DNA of 64,000 bases from Pseudomonas cremoris (GTDB lineage: Bacteria; Pseudomonadota; Gammaproteobacteria; Pseudomonadales; Pseudomonadaceae): assembly GCF_014230465.1 (NCBI RefSeq), contig NZ_JAAXCY010000016.1:78820-142819 (forward strand). The letters run 5' to 3'. Each line of letters starts with the position of its first letter. Positions within the stretch are counted from its first letter, which is position 1. Made by a program: the position numbers and the translations under genes. This document shows, one piece after another, positions 17,850 to 26,005 of this stretch. The notes below the pieces were generated by a model. That model saw only the letters and a program-made list of their open reading frames with translations. It had not been told where the DNA came from and searched no databases.

Positions 17850-18551
17850 ATGACAAGAACCAATCAACAGCGCGAGCTGCAATTCAGCGACCAGTTTGTA
17901 GCGTGTTACCTGGTCGAAAACGTTAAAGATTTCAAGGTGGAGGGGGGCGTAGCAGTCAACCTCGACCATGCCCCGATGCACATCGGCGGCCCTGTGCCCA
18001 CTGTGGTGCCTGGCTGGAAATCCACCGTATTGTTCAATGCCGTGATTGCCAGTGCCAACCGTGTTGCGGTGTTTCGCGTGCGCAGCGAAGTTGACCTGGG
18101 CGGCATCGTGCTCGGTGAGTGGGACTGGTTCGGCAACCGCTTCGCCAAGTTCCCGCGCACCACGCCGCTGTACATCTCGCGCTACGACGAGATTGGCGCT
18201 GTGCACCTGGACCCGTATGCATTCGCCAACCAGCGGGCAGAGGCCGTCGACCTGCGCGAATACGGCATCCGCCTGAACCTGTGGTGGGCGCCGACCAACA
18301 CCGATTGCTTCCTGCACAACGAGCATCCCTTCCTGGAAATCCACACCCAGATCCACGGTTCGGGGCGTATCCAGAAATTTCTGGAGCGCGATGAAAACAC
18401 CCTTTACAAGCAGATCAGCATGGCGCCGGGTTATACCCATGACCCCTTTGTGCATGTCGATAATGCGGGCAACCCGACGTACCCCTGGCACCGCTATTGG
18501 TCCGATTCGGACGCGATCTGGCTGGCCATCGAATTTCATCCCAAGGCCTGA
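17850..18551 (+). CDS. Unknown 233-residue protein of the catabolic cluster
   Basis: No family recognised. It is soluble, has no signal peptide or membrane segment, and is rich in aromatic and His residues. Conserved-looking stretches include EWDWFGNRFAKF, NEHPFLEIHTQIHGSGRIQ and MAPGYTHDPF. The clustered His and Glu residues (HNEH, EIHTQIHG, YTHDPFVH) could bind a metal in a cupin-like beta fold, as in isomerases and lyases. It sits 68 bases after the ThDP enzyme and 9 bases before the TIM-barrel gene, inside the same operon. It is therefore probably an enzyme of the same pathway. Confidence 0.7.
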   Translation: MTRTNQQRELQFSDQFVACYLVENVKDFKVEGGVAVNLDHAPMHIGGPVPTVVPGWKSTVLFNAVIASANRVAVFRVRSEVDLGGIVLGEWDWFGNRFAKFPRTTPLYISRYDEIGAVHLDPYAFANQRAEAVDLREYGIRLNLWWAPTNTDCFLHNEHPFLEIHTQIHGSGRIQKFLERDENTLYKQISMAPGYTHDPFVHVDNAGNPTYPWHRYWSDSDAIWLAIEFHPKA

Positions 18552-18560
18552 GGGCGCGCC

Positions 18561-19376
18561 ATGAAGATAGCTGTTGTCACCTGGACCCTCGGCATCACTG
18601 CACCGGAGCAGGTGCTGGCCAAAGCGGTGGCGTTGGGGCTGGACGCGATCCAGTATTCCGGCGACCACCGCGACGCCTGCCCGGTGAACCTGCGCGAACA
18701 GGCACGGCAGGCAGGCATCGCTATCCTGGCGGTCGACCCGATCAACGGTGGGCCGCGGGACCCCGCCCAGGCCACGCCTGAAGACGCCCTGGCGTACTAC
18801 CGCAAGGTGGTGGATTTTGCCGCTGCGCTGGGCAATGTCCCGGTCACGCTGCAAGGCCTGTCACTGTGGACGCGCAATTGCCCCGACGCAGCCTCGGCGC
18901 GTGCGCGGTTGCTGGCGTGCTGCAAGACGATTGACGCCTATGCACAAGCACGCGGCGTGCCGACACTGTACGAACCCTGCAACCACTTCGAACTGCCGCT
19001 GATCAACACGGCGGCCCAATGCCGGGCGCTGATCCGTGAGGTGGGCGGCGACAACCTGCGCATGGTGCTGGACAGCTTCCACATGAACATCAATGAACCC
19101 GACCCGCTGCAAACCTTGCGCGACCACGCAGGGTTGACGGCGATCTACCACATCTCGGATTCGGGACGCGGGGGTATAGGCAGCGGCCATATCGATTTCC
19201 AGGCGCAGCACCAGGCGTTGATGGCCAACGGGTTTACAGGTGATGTGTCTATCGAGTTGGTGTTGCCCCAATTGTTGCCGGGGCAATCTCCCGTCAGTGA
19301 AGCGGATATGTTGGCGTTGGACACCCAGGTACGCGACAGCGCCAGAAGCTGGCGTGAATACACCTGTAATGCCTGA
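18561..19376 (+). CDS. Sugar-phosphate isomerase/epimerase family TIM-barrel protein
   Basis: 271 residues of the xylose-isomerase-like/AP-endonuclease-2 barrel fold. Expected metal-ligand positions are visible in order: E in TLYEPCNHFE, D and H in MVLDSFHMNINEPD, H in GSGHIDF and E in VSIELVLP. Family members include IolE, IolI, tagatose epimerases and hydroxypyruvate isomerase. Next to an IolD-like ThDP enzyme and a sugar/polyol oxidoreductase, an IolE/IolI-type step on a keto-sugar or keto-cyclitol is the natural inference. It is the last gene of the operon, and a REP element follows. Confidence 0.85.
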   Translation: MKIAVVTWTLGITAPEQVLAKAVALGLDAIQYSGDHRDACPVNLREQARQAGIAILAVDPINGGPRDPAQATPEDALAYYRKVVDFAAALGNVPVTLQGLSLWTRNCPDAASARARLLACCKTIDAYAQARGVPTLYEPCNHFELPLINTAAQCRALIREVGGDNLRMVLDSFHMNINEPDPLQTLRDHAGLTAIYHISDSGRGGIGSGHIDFQAQHQALMANGFTGDVSIELVLPQLLPGQSPVSEADMLALDTQVRDSARSWREYTCNA

Positions 19377-19384
19377 CGCGGTTC

Positions 19385-19418
19385 AAATGTGGGAGCGGGC
19401 TTGCTCGCGAAGGCGGTA
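19385..19418 (+). repeat. Single REP element
   Basis: The core GTGGGAGCGGGCTTGCTCGC continues GAAGGCGGT, the palindromic REP unit common between genes of fluorescent pseudomonads. It lies 10 bases after the TIM-barrel stop. An inverted pair of the same element lies at about 25.9 kb. Confidence 0.85.
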
Positions 19419-19454
19419 CATCAGTCAATGAATCTGCCGACTGAGGCACCACCT

Positions 19455-19541
19455 TCACGAACAAAACAGATTGATCAACAGGTCCGCAGCGATCAACGCC
19501 ACGGCCACGATGAACAACACGCGCAGGCTCAAGGAAGCCAC
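19455..19541 (-). CDS. Candidate 28-residue hydrophobic membrane microprotein
   Basis: A GTG at 19541 starts just after the stop of the RpiR-type gene and opens a 28-codon frame (MASLSLRVLFIVAVALIAAD, then LLINLFCS). It is a near-perfect single transmembrane helix with one Arg at the cytoplasmic side. There is no separate ribosome binding site, so expression would rely on termination-reinitiation from the regulator gene. Short hydrophobic frames can arise by chance, so this is a candidate only. Confidence 0.3.
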   Translation of the reverse strand: MASLSLRVLFIVAVALIAADLLINLFCS

Positions 19542-19542
19542 T

Positions 19543-20448
19543 TCACAGTGATGCGTTGAGTTCGTCGATCAGCGTCTCACGGTACTTCAACGCCGATATC
19601 GCCTGCTCGCCCAACTTGCCGGCAACCGCGCTCAACAGACCCTGTGCCAGCAACATGAACGCGCACATGCTGTTGCTGAAAAACAGGCTGTGGTTGGGCA
19701 CGTAGAAACTGTGCAGCGCCACCTTGGCCAGCGGCGAGCTGGCAGAGTCGGTCAGCGCAATGACCTTGATCCCGTGGCGGGCAGCGACCTCTGCCGTTGC
19801 GAGCACGCTGGGGGTGTAGGGGAAGCAGCTAGACACCACCAATACATCGCCTTCCTCCAGCTGCGCCAGGGCATCGGCCACGCCCTGGCGGCTGGAGTCG
19901 AGCGCTGCCACATCTGGGCGCAACATGCCCAGGCCGTATGACATGAACAACGCCAGCGAGTTGAACTGGCGCATACCGTGGATTCTTATCCGGCGAGCAC
20001 TGGCCAGCAGTTCGACGCTTTGCACGAAGACGTCGGGATCGACCTGTTCAATCATGCTGACGATATTGGCACTTTCCTGGCGACCCAGGCGGGTCAGCTG
20101 GTTGAGAACGTCCTTGTCCTCGCTGTTGACCACCAGCCGCGAGGCCTGGTCGCTATAGAAGTGCTTGCCTTCGGTAATCTCCCGCCGGAACACATCCTGC
20201 AGCTTGCTGAAACCGCCATAACCCAAGCGCTGCGCCAACCGTGACAGGGTCGAGGCGTTTACGCCCAGCTGCTCCGCCAGCTCGCTGATCGACGACACCG
20301 CCGTGCGTTGCGGGGATTCGATCAGCGCCATCAGGACGCGCCTGGAGCTGCTGCCCAACGCGATGTCGACCTCGCGCCGCTCGATGGCGGCGAGCAATTG
20401 CTTGAGGCCATCCAGCGTGTCGGGAAGTGCAGTCAGGGCTTTATTCAT
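19543..20448 (-). CDS. RpiR/MurR-family transcriptional regulator
   Basis: 301 residues from the ATG at 20448 (MNKALTALPD). A longer frame begins at a TTG further up but lacks support. The N-terminal HTH_6 helix-turn-helix includes SISELAEQLGVNASTLSRLAQRLGYGGF. The C-terminal SIS domain (about 130-270) includes RIRIHGMRQFNSLALFMSYG and GDVLVVSSCFPYTPSVL, and would bind a phosphorylated or amino ligand. It lies at the end of the minus-strand C45/ABC gene series. Its likely targets are the repeat-rich region between the two transcription units at 23.7-23.95 kb. Confidence 0.87.
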   Translation of the reverse strand: MNKALTALPDTLDGLKQLLAAIERREVDIALGSSSRRVLMALIESPQRTAVSSISELAEQLGVNASTLSRLAQRLGYGGFSKLQDVFRREITEGKHFYSDQASRLVVNSEDKDVLNQLTRLGRQESANIVSMIEQVDPDVFVQSVELLASARRIRIHGMRQFNSLALFMSYGLGMLRPDVAALDSSRQGVADALAQLEEGDVLVVSSCFPYTPSVLATAEVAARHGIKVIALTDSASSPLAKVALHSFYVPNHSLFFSNSMCAFMLLAQGLLSAVAGKLGEQAISALKYRETLIDELNASL

Positions 20449-20482
20449 CAACGGTATCCATGATTGGGTGAGCGCCAAACCT

Positions 20483-21544
20483 TCATCGACCTGAACAGGC
20501 GTCGATCAATGAGCGGTGGACCACGCCTTCGGCATCGGGTTGGTCAGTGTTTGGCCGCGTATAGACGCGCCACTCTACAGTGTTGGCGCTGATCAGAAAA
20601 ACGCCGGTTGCCAGGGTGTTTTCATCGTCCGGATCATCCGCTGCGCAACGGTAAACGGGCAGGGCGCCACCTGTCGTGTCACGCAGAATCTTCAGCGCTG
20701 AATCGGCGTCCAGATCCGCCGTTATCCCGTGCAGCAGTTGGTCGACACACCGCTGCCTGGCACCTGAACTGGCGGTGATGCGTTGTTCGACCGGGTCCAG
20801 CGACAACGACACCAGATGGTTCGAATGCCCAGCCGGCCATTGCACTTCACTGACGTGACTGCCCTCGGCACATGCCTCGACACTGACCACGCGTGCGCTG
20901 CCGGCTTGGCCAAAGGTGTGGTGGAAGGCACCGGCGCGACCCGTGCGGGTGACGATACGAATCGCCTCGTCCACACAGGCGGCGTCCAGGGTTGCACGCG
21001 CCAGGATCTGCCGGGGGATGCCGATGGGGATCTGCGTTGGCCGGAGATTGTTCACGGTCGCCACGACGCCGCGCTCGTTCACGGCCAGGGTGTGCCCTGG
21101 CAGCGAGCCTGGGTAGACGAAACTGGTGAACGCAAGACCTGCTTCGGGTGTGGCATGCAGCAGCGCACAGTGCCCGCGCAGTTGCGGGAAGCCGTCTTCG
21201 TTGTGCGCGATCAGCGTGCCGGTGGGTGTAGGCCCGAAAACGGTGGTGCAGCCGTCCACGCTTTGTGCGTGCACATAGTCACCCCGGCAGTTCCACATGA
21301 AGACTTCGTCGAGTGGCAACTGCAAGCCATCGGCCAGCCCCTCGATTTCCTGCCAGTAACGCGGGAATTCGTTTTGCACCTGTTGGCGCATCTGCAAGGC
21401 TTTCGGTGTGGTTGCCTGCGCTGCCAGGTATTTCCAGAGTGCGAGCGGGCGCAGGTGCTCAAGCACCGCAGCGCGACCGAACACGCCCAAACCGTGGCCA
21501 ATGGCGTAGGCGCTACCGTCAAGATGGATAGAAGGCAGTGTCAT
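20483..21544 (-). CDS. C45-family autoproteolytic acyltransferase/hydrolase
   Basis: 353 residues, related to acyl-CoA:6-aminopenicillanic acid acyltransferase (Ntn hydrolases, peptidase family C45). The expected nucleophile is C99 in SVDGCTTVFGPTPTGTLIAHNEDG, which becomes the N-terminus of the beta chain after self-cleavage. Other family segments are LPLDEVFMWNCRGDY and LAVNERGVVATVNNL. There is no signal peptide, so it acts in the cytoplasm. GAGGAG precedes the ATG. With an adjacent amino-acid ABC importer and aminotransferase, it may hydrolyse an imported N-acylated amino compound. The substrate is not determinable from sequence. Confidence 0.85.
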   Translation of the reverse strand: MTLPSIHLDGSAYAIGHGLGVFGRAAVLEHLRPLALWKYLAAQATTPKALQMRQQVQNEFPRYWQEIEGLADGLQLPLDEVFMWNCRGDYVHAQSVDGCTTVFGPTPTGTLIAHNEDGFPQLRGHCALLHATPEAGLAFTSFVYPGSLPGHTLAVNERGVVATVNNLRPTQIPIGIPRQILARATLDAACVDEAIRIVTRTGRAGAFHHTFGQAGSARVVSVEACAEGSHVSEVQWPAGHSNHLVSLSLDPVEQRITASSGARQRCVDQLLHGITADLDADSALKILRDTTGGALPVYRCAADDPDDENTLATGVFLISANTVEWRVYTRPNTDQPDAEGVVHRSLIDACSGR

Positions 21545-21553
21545 TGCAGCTCC

Positions 21554-22276
21554 TCACGACACGTGTTGCAGAAATTCCCGCAGGCGGGCGCTGGGTGGGT
21601 TGGCGATCAGCTCGGCGGGCACGCCATCTTCGGCAATGCGCCCCTTGTCGATAAAGATCAGGCGCGTGGCGACTTTGCGCGCAAAGTCCACTTCATGGGT
21701 GACGATCACCATGGTCATGCCTTCATCGGCCAGCGACTTCATCACGGTCAGCACCTCGTGGCGCAGCTCCGGGTCGAGGGCCGACGTCGGTTCGTCGAAC
21801 AACATCAGCTTGGGCTTTACCGCCAACGCCCGGGCAATGGCGACGCGCTGTTGCTGCCCACCGGACAATTCGGACGGGTAGTGATTGGCGCGGTCAGCCA
21901 GGCCGACCTTGGCCAGCAGCCCGGCGGCGAGCTGCTCTGCTTCCTGGCGGCTGGCACCGCGCACCCGCACGGGGCCAAAGGCGACGTTCTGCAGCGCGGT
22001 CATCTGGGGGAACAGGTGAAACTGCTGGAACACCATGCCGGCTTCCTGGCGAATCAGGCGTTCATCGACCTTGGGGTTGTTCACCTCAAGGCCGTCGACC
22101 ATCAGTTGCCCACCGCTGACTTCTTCCAGTTTGTTGATGCAGCGCAACAGCGTCGACTTGCCCGACCCCGAGGGGCCGATGATCACCACCACTTCGCCGC
22201 TGGCGATGTTGAGGTTGATGTCATGCAGCACCTGGGTACTGCCGAAGTGCTTGGAGACACCTTTGAATTCGATCAT
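21554..22276 (-). CDS. Polar amino-acid ABC transporter, ATP-binding protein (GlnQ/HisP type)
   Basis: 240 residues with a complete ABC ATPase core: Walker [11 protein letters not shown]-loop [13 protein letters not shown], signature [15 protein letters not shown], Walker [15 protein letters not shown] and the switch His in [10 protein letters not shown]. It follows the permease gene with a 4-base overlap and precedes the C45 hydrolase by 9 bases. It energises uptake of an amino acid or related amine by the permease and the binding protein just upstream. Confidence 0.93.
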   Translation of the reverse strand: MIEFKGVSKHFGSTQVLHDINLNIASGEVVVIIGPSGSGKSTLLRCINKLEEVSGGQLMVDGLEVNNPKVDERLIRQEAGMVFQQFHLFPQMTALQNVAFGPVRVRGASRQEAEQLAAGLLAKVGLADRANHYPSELSGGQQQRVAIARALAVKPKLMLFDEPTSALDPELRHEVLTVMKSLADEGMTMVIVTHEVDFARKVATRLIFIDKGRIAEDGVPAELIANPPSARLREFLQHVS

Positions 22277-22929
22277 AGGATTTTCAACCTCGATTCCATG
22301 CGCCGCAGTGCATAGCTCAGCACCAGGGTAATGATCAGATAGATGACGGCGACCGCCGACCAGATTTCCATCGCACGGAAATTACCGGCGATGACTTCCT
22401 GGCCCTGGCGGGTCAGCTCGGCGACCCCGATAACAATGAACAGCGAGGTGTCCTTGATGCTGACAATCCATTGGTTGCCCAGCGCCGGGATCATGCGCCG
22501 GAACGCCAGCGGGGCGATGACGTAGCGCAGGGTGTCGCGCTTGGACAGGCCCAACGCCAGCCCGGCTTCGCGAAACCCACGGTTGATCGACAGCACCGCG
22601 CCGCGGGTAATCTCGGCGATGTAGGCGCCGGAGTTGAGCATGATGGTCACGACAGCCGCCGTGAACGGGTCAATGCGCACCGGCACCATCATGGGCAGGG
22701 CGAAGTAGATGAACATGACCTGCACCATGATCGGGGTGCCACGGATCAATTCGATGAAAACAAGCGCAACACGGCTGCTGATAAAACCGCCGTAGGCGCG
22801 GGCAAAGCCCGCGACCACGCCGATGACGGCGCCACCGATCAGACCCAGGATCGAAATCCACAAGGTCAGTTTGGCGCCTTCAAGCAGGACCGGCAGCGCA
22901 TCCCAAATGGCGCTCCATTGGAAATGCAT
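22273..22929 (-). CDS. Polar amino-acid ABC transporter permease
   Basis: 218 residues, HisM/GlnP type, with about five membrane segments. The EAA loop that contacts the ATPase is [30 protein letters not shown], and [20 protein letters not shown] is the classic family motif near the N-terminal third. A single permease gene implies a homodimer. It lies 30 bases after the binding-protein gene and overlaps the ATPase gene. Confidence 0.92.
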   Translation of the reverse strand: MHFQWSAIWDALPVLLEGAKLTLWISILGLIGGAVIGVVAGFARAYGGFISSRVALVFIELIRGTPIMVQVMFIYFALPMMVPVRIDPFTAAVVTIMLNSGAYIAEITRGAVLSINRGFREAGLALGLSKRDTLRYVIAPLAFRRMIPALGNQWIVSIKDTSLFIVIGVAELTRQGQEVIAGNFRAMEIWSAVAVIYLIITLVLSYALRRMESRLKIL

Positions 22930-22959
22930 GCTGAATTCTCTATGGGTGAAAGACGGGGG

Positions 22960-23703
22960 TTATTGCGGATCGGTGCCGAACCACTTGCGGTAGATCTGCG
23001 CATAGGTGCCGTCTTCACGGAGCTTCTTCAGCGCCGCGTTGACCGGTTCGCGCAGTTCGCTGCCCTTGGGAAAGGCGATGCCGTATTGCTGGGCAAGCAT
23101 CTGCGGGCCAACCGCTTTTACCTGGCCTTCACCGGCGGTCTTGATGTAGTACAGAACGTTCGGCGTGTCGTGCATGGCGGCGTCGACGCGGCCAGTGCGC
23201 AGTTCCAGGTAGGCGTTGTCGATATTGGGGAATTGGCGCAGGTCGCTGGCCTTGAGGTTGGCCTTGGCGTAGTCGGCCGATGATGTGCCGCTTTTCACGG
23301 CCAGGGTCTTGCCGGCGATATCCGCTTCACCTTTGATGGTGTCGTTGTCGCTTTTGACCATCAATAGAAAACCGCTGTCGTAGTAACCGTCGGAAAAGTC
23401 GATGGCTTGCTTGCGCTCTTCCTTGATGGTGATGCCGGCTAGCGCCACATCGACGTTATGGGTTTGCAGGGCAGGGATGATGCCGTTGAAGTCCATGGGC
23501 TTGAGCTGGTAGGTCACCCCCATTTCCTTGGCAATCGCCGCCCACAAATCAATGTCGAAGCCCACGTATTCGTTGCCTTGCTTGAACTCGAAAGGCACGA
23601 ACGCTGTGTCGGTGGCCACCAGCAATTCCTTGCTCGCAGCAAAGCTGCCAGAGGCGGTGGCCAATGCCATTACCGCCAGTGAAACCTTCAGAAAGTTCTT
23701 CAT
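22960..23703 (-). CDS. Periplasmic amino-acid-binding protein of the ABC transporter
   Basis: 247 residues from the ATG at 23703. A longer open frame begins upstream, but this start gives a proper signal peptide ([20 protein letters not shown], cut near FAA) and has GAAGAG upstream. Family-3 solute-binding motifs: [31 protein letters not shown], and [17 protein letters not shown] where the ligand-contacting Asp is expected. The ligand is probably a polar amino acid or an acylated or modified one, given the C45 hydrolase in the same operon. It is the first gene of the minus-strand unit. Confidence 0.92.
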   Translation of the reverse strand: MKNFLKVSLAVMALATASGSFAASKELLVATDTAFVPFEFKQGNEYVGFDIDLWAAIAKEMGVTYQLKPMDFNGIIPALQTHNVDVALAGITIKEERKQAIDFSDGYYDSGFLLMVKSDNDTIKGEADIAGKTLAVKSGTSSADYAKANLKASDLRQFPNIDNAYLELRTGRVDAAMHDTPNVLYYIKTAGEGQVKAVGPQMLAQQYGIAFPKGSELREPVNAALKKLREDGTYAQIYRKWFGTDPQ

Positions 23704-23850
23704 GCATGTTTTCTCTTCAGGGGGATACAGGCCCCAGGGCAAACCTGGGGCAGTGGGGATAGCGGCAGTCAATTTTTCGAGCGATTCATAACGATTCACT
23801 CCACTGTTTTTGTTGTTAGCCCGGCTAGCCACCTGAGAGAGGAGGCGCAC

Positions 23851-23940
23851 GATATTTTTGCTGTTTCGCAAAATATACATGCATTTATTGGTTATGCAAA
23901 AAATAATTGCATTTAAAATTCGTGCACCTATTATTTGCAA
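23851..23940. promoter_or_regulatory. Operator-rich divergent promoter region with repeated TGCA-type sites
   Basis: Between the binding-protein gene and the aminotransferase, an AT-rich stretch holds several inverted repeats. ATATTTT(T)GC faces GCAAAATAT at about 23852-23876. ATGCAA faces TTGCAT at 23894-23912. Further TGCA words (ATGCAT, GTGCAC, TTTGCAAA) follow up to 23940. This suits co-operative binding of a dimeric or tetrameric regulator such as the RpiR protein of this locus. The binding partner is inferred. Confidence 0.6.
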
Positions 23941-23959
23941 AACCCTCCGGAGCGGCACC

Positions 23960-25288
23960 ATGAGCCACGTCTTTCATCGCAGCCTCACACAGCGCTATCC
24001 CACCGCCATTCAAGGTGACGGGCCTTACCTGATCGACAGCGACAACCGTCGCTACCTGGATGCCAGCGGCGGGGCTGCAGTGTCGTGCCTGGGCCATAGC
24101 GACCCCGAGGTGATCGAGGCCATACGCAAGCAGGTCGGGCAGTTGGCGTATGCGCATACCTCGTTCTTCACCACGTCGGTGATGGAAGAGCTGGCGGACT
24201 TCCTGGTGGCCCGCGCGCCGGAAGGCATCGACTCGGTGTATTTCGTTTCAGGCGGCTCGGAAGCCATTGAAGCGGCACTGAAACTGGCCCGCCAATATTT
24301 CGTCGAGATCGGCCAGCCTCAGCGCAAACACCTGATTGCGCGGCGCCAGAGTTATCACGGCAATACCCTGGGCGCCTTGGCCACCGGCGGCAATGAATGG
24401 AGGCGCAAGCAGTTCGAGCCGCTGCTGATCGGCGTCAGCCACGTCAGCCCTTGCTACGCTTACCGCGAGCAGCAAGCGGGGGAAAGCGGCGAGGCCATGG
24501 GCGTGCGCCTGGCGGCGGAACTGGAAGCAGAAATTCTGCGGTTGGGTGCTGAGAACGTCATGGCGTTTGTGGCCGAGCCAGTGGTTGGCGCGACCTTGGG
24601 GGCTGTCACCGCCGTGCCGGGCTACTTCAAGCGCATTCGTGAGGTGTGTGATCGCCACGGCGTATTGCTGATCCTCGATGAAGTCATGTGCGGCATGGGA
24701 CGCACCGGCACTTTGTTTGCGGCGGAGCAGGAAGGCATTACGGCCGATCTGATCACCGTCGCCAAAGGCCTGGGGGCGGGTTACCAGCCCATCGGCGCAA
24801 CGTTGGTCAGCCAGAAAATCCGCGACGCCATCGCCAACGGCTCGGGTTTTTTCCAGCATGGTCATACCTATATCGGCCACGCCACCGCGTGTGCGGCAGC
24901 ACTGGCGGTGCAAAAAGCGATTGAGTCGCGAGGCTTGCTGGCCCGCGTCAATCAGTTGGGTGACGGCTTGCGCGCGCGCCTGCAAGGGAGCTTGGGTGAT
25001 CATCCGCACGTCGGCGATATACGCGGTCGCGGGCTGTTCCAAGGGATCGAGCTGGTGGCCGACCGTGACAGCAAGGCCGCATTTGATCCCGCGCTCAAGT
25101 TGCATGCCAAGCTCAAGCAAGCGGCCATGGCTGAAGGCCTGATGTGCTACCCCATGGGCGGCACCCTTGACGGGCAGCGCGGCGATCACATCCTGCTGGC
25201 GCCGCCGTTTATTCTTGAGGACCATCACCTCGATGAAATCGCTGGCAAGCTCCTGACCGCGATCAACACCACCTTGAAAAAACTCTGA
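23960..25288 (+). CDS. Class III PLP-dependent aminotransferase
   Basis: 442 residues from the ATG at 23960 ([20 protein letters not shown]), preceded by CCGGAG. Fold-type-I aminotransferase motifs are clear: [20 protein letters not shown] at the N-terminus, [19 protein letters not shown], the PLP-aspartate segment [19 protein letters not shown], and the Schiff-base Lys in [15 protein letters not shown]. Such enzymes move omega- or alpha-amino groups to pyruvate or 2-oxoglutarate. It is divergent from the ABC importer, so it probably acts on the imported amine. The CMD-family gene follows by 12 bases. Confidence 0.92.
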   Translation: MSHVFHRSLTQRYPTAIQGDGPYLIDSDNRRYLDASGGAAVSCLGHSDPEVIEAIRKQVGQLAYAHTSFFTTSVMEELADFLVARAPEGIDSVYFVSGGSEAIEAALKLARQYFVEIGQPQRKHLIARRQSYHGNTLGALATGGNEWRRKQFEPLLIGVSHVSPCYAYREQQAGESGEAMGVRLAAELEAEILRLGAENVMAFVAEPVVGATLGAVTAVPGYFKRIREVCDRHGVLLILDEVMCGMGRTGTLFAAEQEGITADLITVAKGLGAGYQPIGATLVSQKIRDAIANGSGFFQHGHTYIGHATACAAALAVQKAIESRGLLARVNQLGDGLRARLQGSLGDHPHVGDIRGRGLFQGIELVADRDSKAAFDPALKLHAKLKQAAMAEGLMCYPMGGTLDGQRGDHILLAPPFILEDHHLDEIAGKLLTAINTTLKKL

Positions 25289-25300
25289 GGGAACCCTGCA

Positions 25301-25864
25301 ATGGCAATCCAATCGCGCCTTGGCACGTTGACCGACGCAACCATGGACGACGCGCAGCGCGCGGTGCTCAAGGACATCCTGGCGGGGCCGCGAGGTAACC
25401 TCGACGGGCCTTTCCTGGCGTGGATCCACAGTCCGGAACTGGCCAACCATGCCCAGCGGCTGGGTGCATTCTGCCGTTATGGCACCCGGCTGGAGTTGCG
25501 CCTGACGGAGCTCGCCATCCTGTTTACTGCTGCCTGGTGGCAATCCCAGGCCGAATGGCAGATTCACGCGCCTATCGCGCGTTCGGCAGGGGTGAGTGAT
25601 GCGGTGATCGCCGCCCTGCAACAGCAGACGGAACCGCCGTTCACGCAAGAAGACGAACGACTGGTGTACCGGCTGGGCAAGACGATGTACGAGACGCGGC
25701 GAATCGACGATGCACTTTATGCGCAGGCGATTGAAGCGTTCGGTGAGCCCGCAGTGGTCGAATTGGTGGGGGTTTTTGGCTATTACGCGCTGGTGGCGAT
25801 GACCTTGAATGTGTTCGCTGTAAGGCGTGACACCGACGCCCCCCTGCCTTTTGCAGAACCATAG
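25301..25864 (+). CDS. Carboxymuconolactone-decarboxylase-family protein
   Basis: 187 residues with a CMD/AhpD-like helical domain. The core is LRLTELAILFTAAWWQSQAEWQIHAPIARSAGV; the E-W-x-x-H arrangement replaces the CxxC of peroxidase-type AhpD, so a decarboxylase-like or other non-thiol role is more likely. GAGGGAACCCTGCA precedes the ATG. It is the last gene of the aminotransferase unit. A REP doublet follows. The substrate is unknown. Confidence 0.82.
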   Translation: MAIQSRLGTLTDATMDDAQRAVLKDILAGPRGNLDGPFLAWIHSPELANHAQRLGAFCRYGTRLELRLTELAILFTAAWWQSQAEWQIHAPIARSAGVSDAVIAALQQQTEPPFTQEDERLVYRLGKTMYETRRIDDALYAQAIEAFGEPAVVELVGVFGYYALVAMTLNVFAVRRDTDAPLPFAEP

Positions 25865-25896
25865 TTACCCGCGCGATATCAGATACAACTCGGTCG

Positions 25897-25992
25897 AAAT
25901 GTGGGAGCGGGCTTGCTCGCGAAGGCGGTGAATCAGCTAAATATGCATCGGCTGACACATCGCTTTCGCGAGCAAGCCCGCTCCCACATTTG
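25897..25992. repeat. Inverted pair of REP elements (REPIN-like)
   Basis: AAATGTGGGAGCGGGCTTGC at the left is repeated as its reverse complement at the right (GCGAGCAAGC then CCGCTCCCACATTT), about 35 bases apart. The whole unit can fold into a long hairpin and separates two convergent operons. It is non-autonomous; the mobilising RAYT transposase is not in the window. Confidence 0.85.
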
Positions 25993-26005
25993 AATCTGAT
26001 CATTC

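Noticed and set aside
16600..17856. 418-codon minus-strand frame opposite the ThDP enzyme
   Set aside because: Shadow; the plus strand has intact ThDP-enzyme motifs.
20783..22315. 510-codon plus-strand frame across the C45 and ABC genes
   Set aside because: It spans two well-identified minus-strand genes and has shadow-type composition.
24248..25648. 466-codon minus-strand frame opposite the aminotransferase
   Set aside because: The plus strand carries complete aminotransferase and CMD-family proteins; this is their complement.
25897..25992. CRISPR-like repeat pair
   Set aside because: The two copies are inverted, not direct, and match the REP consensus of pseudomonads.
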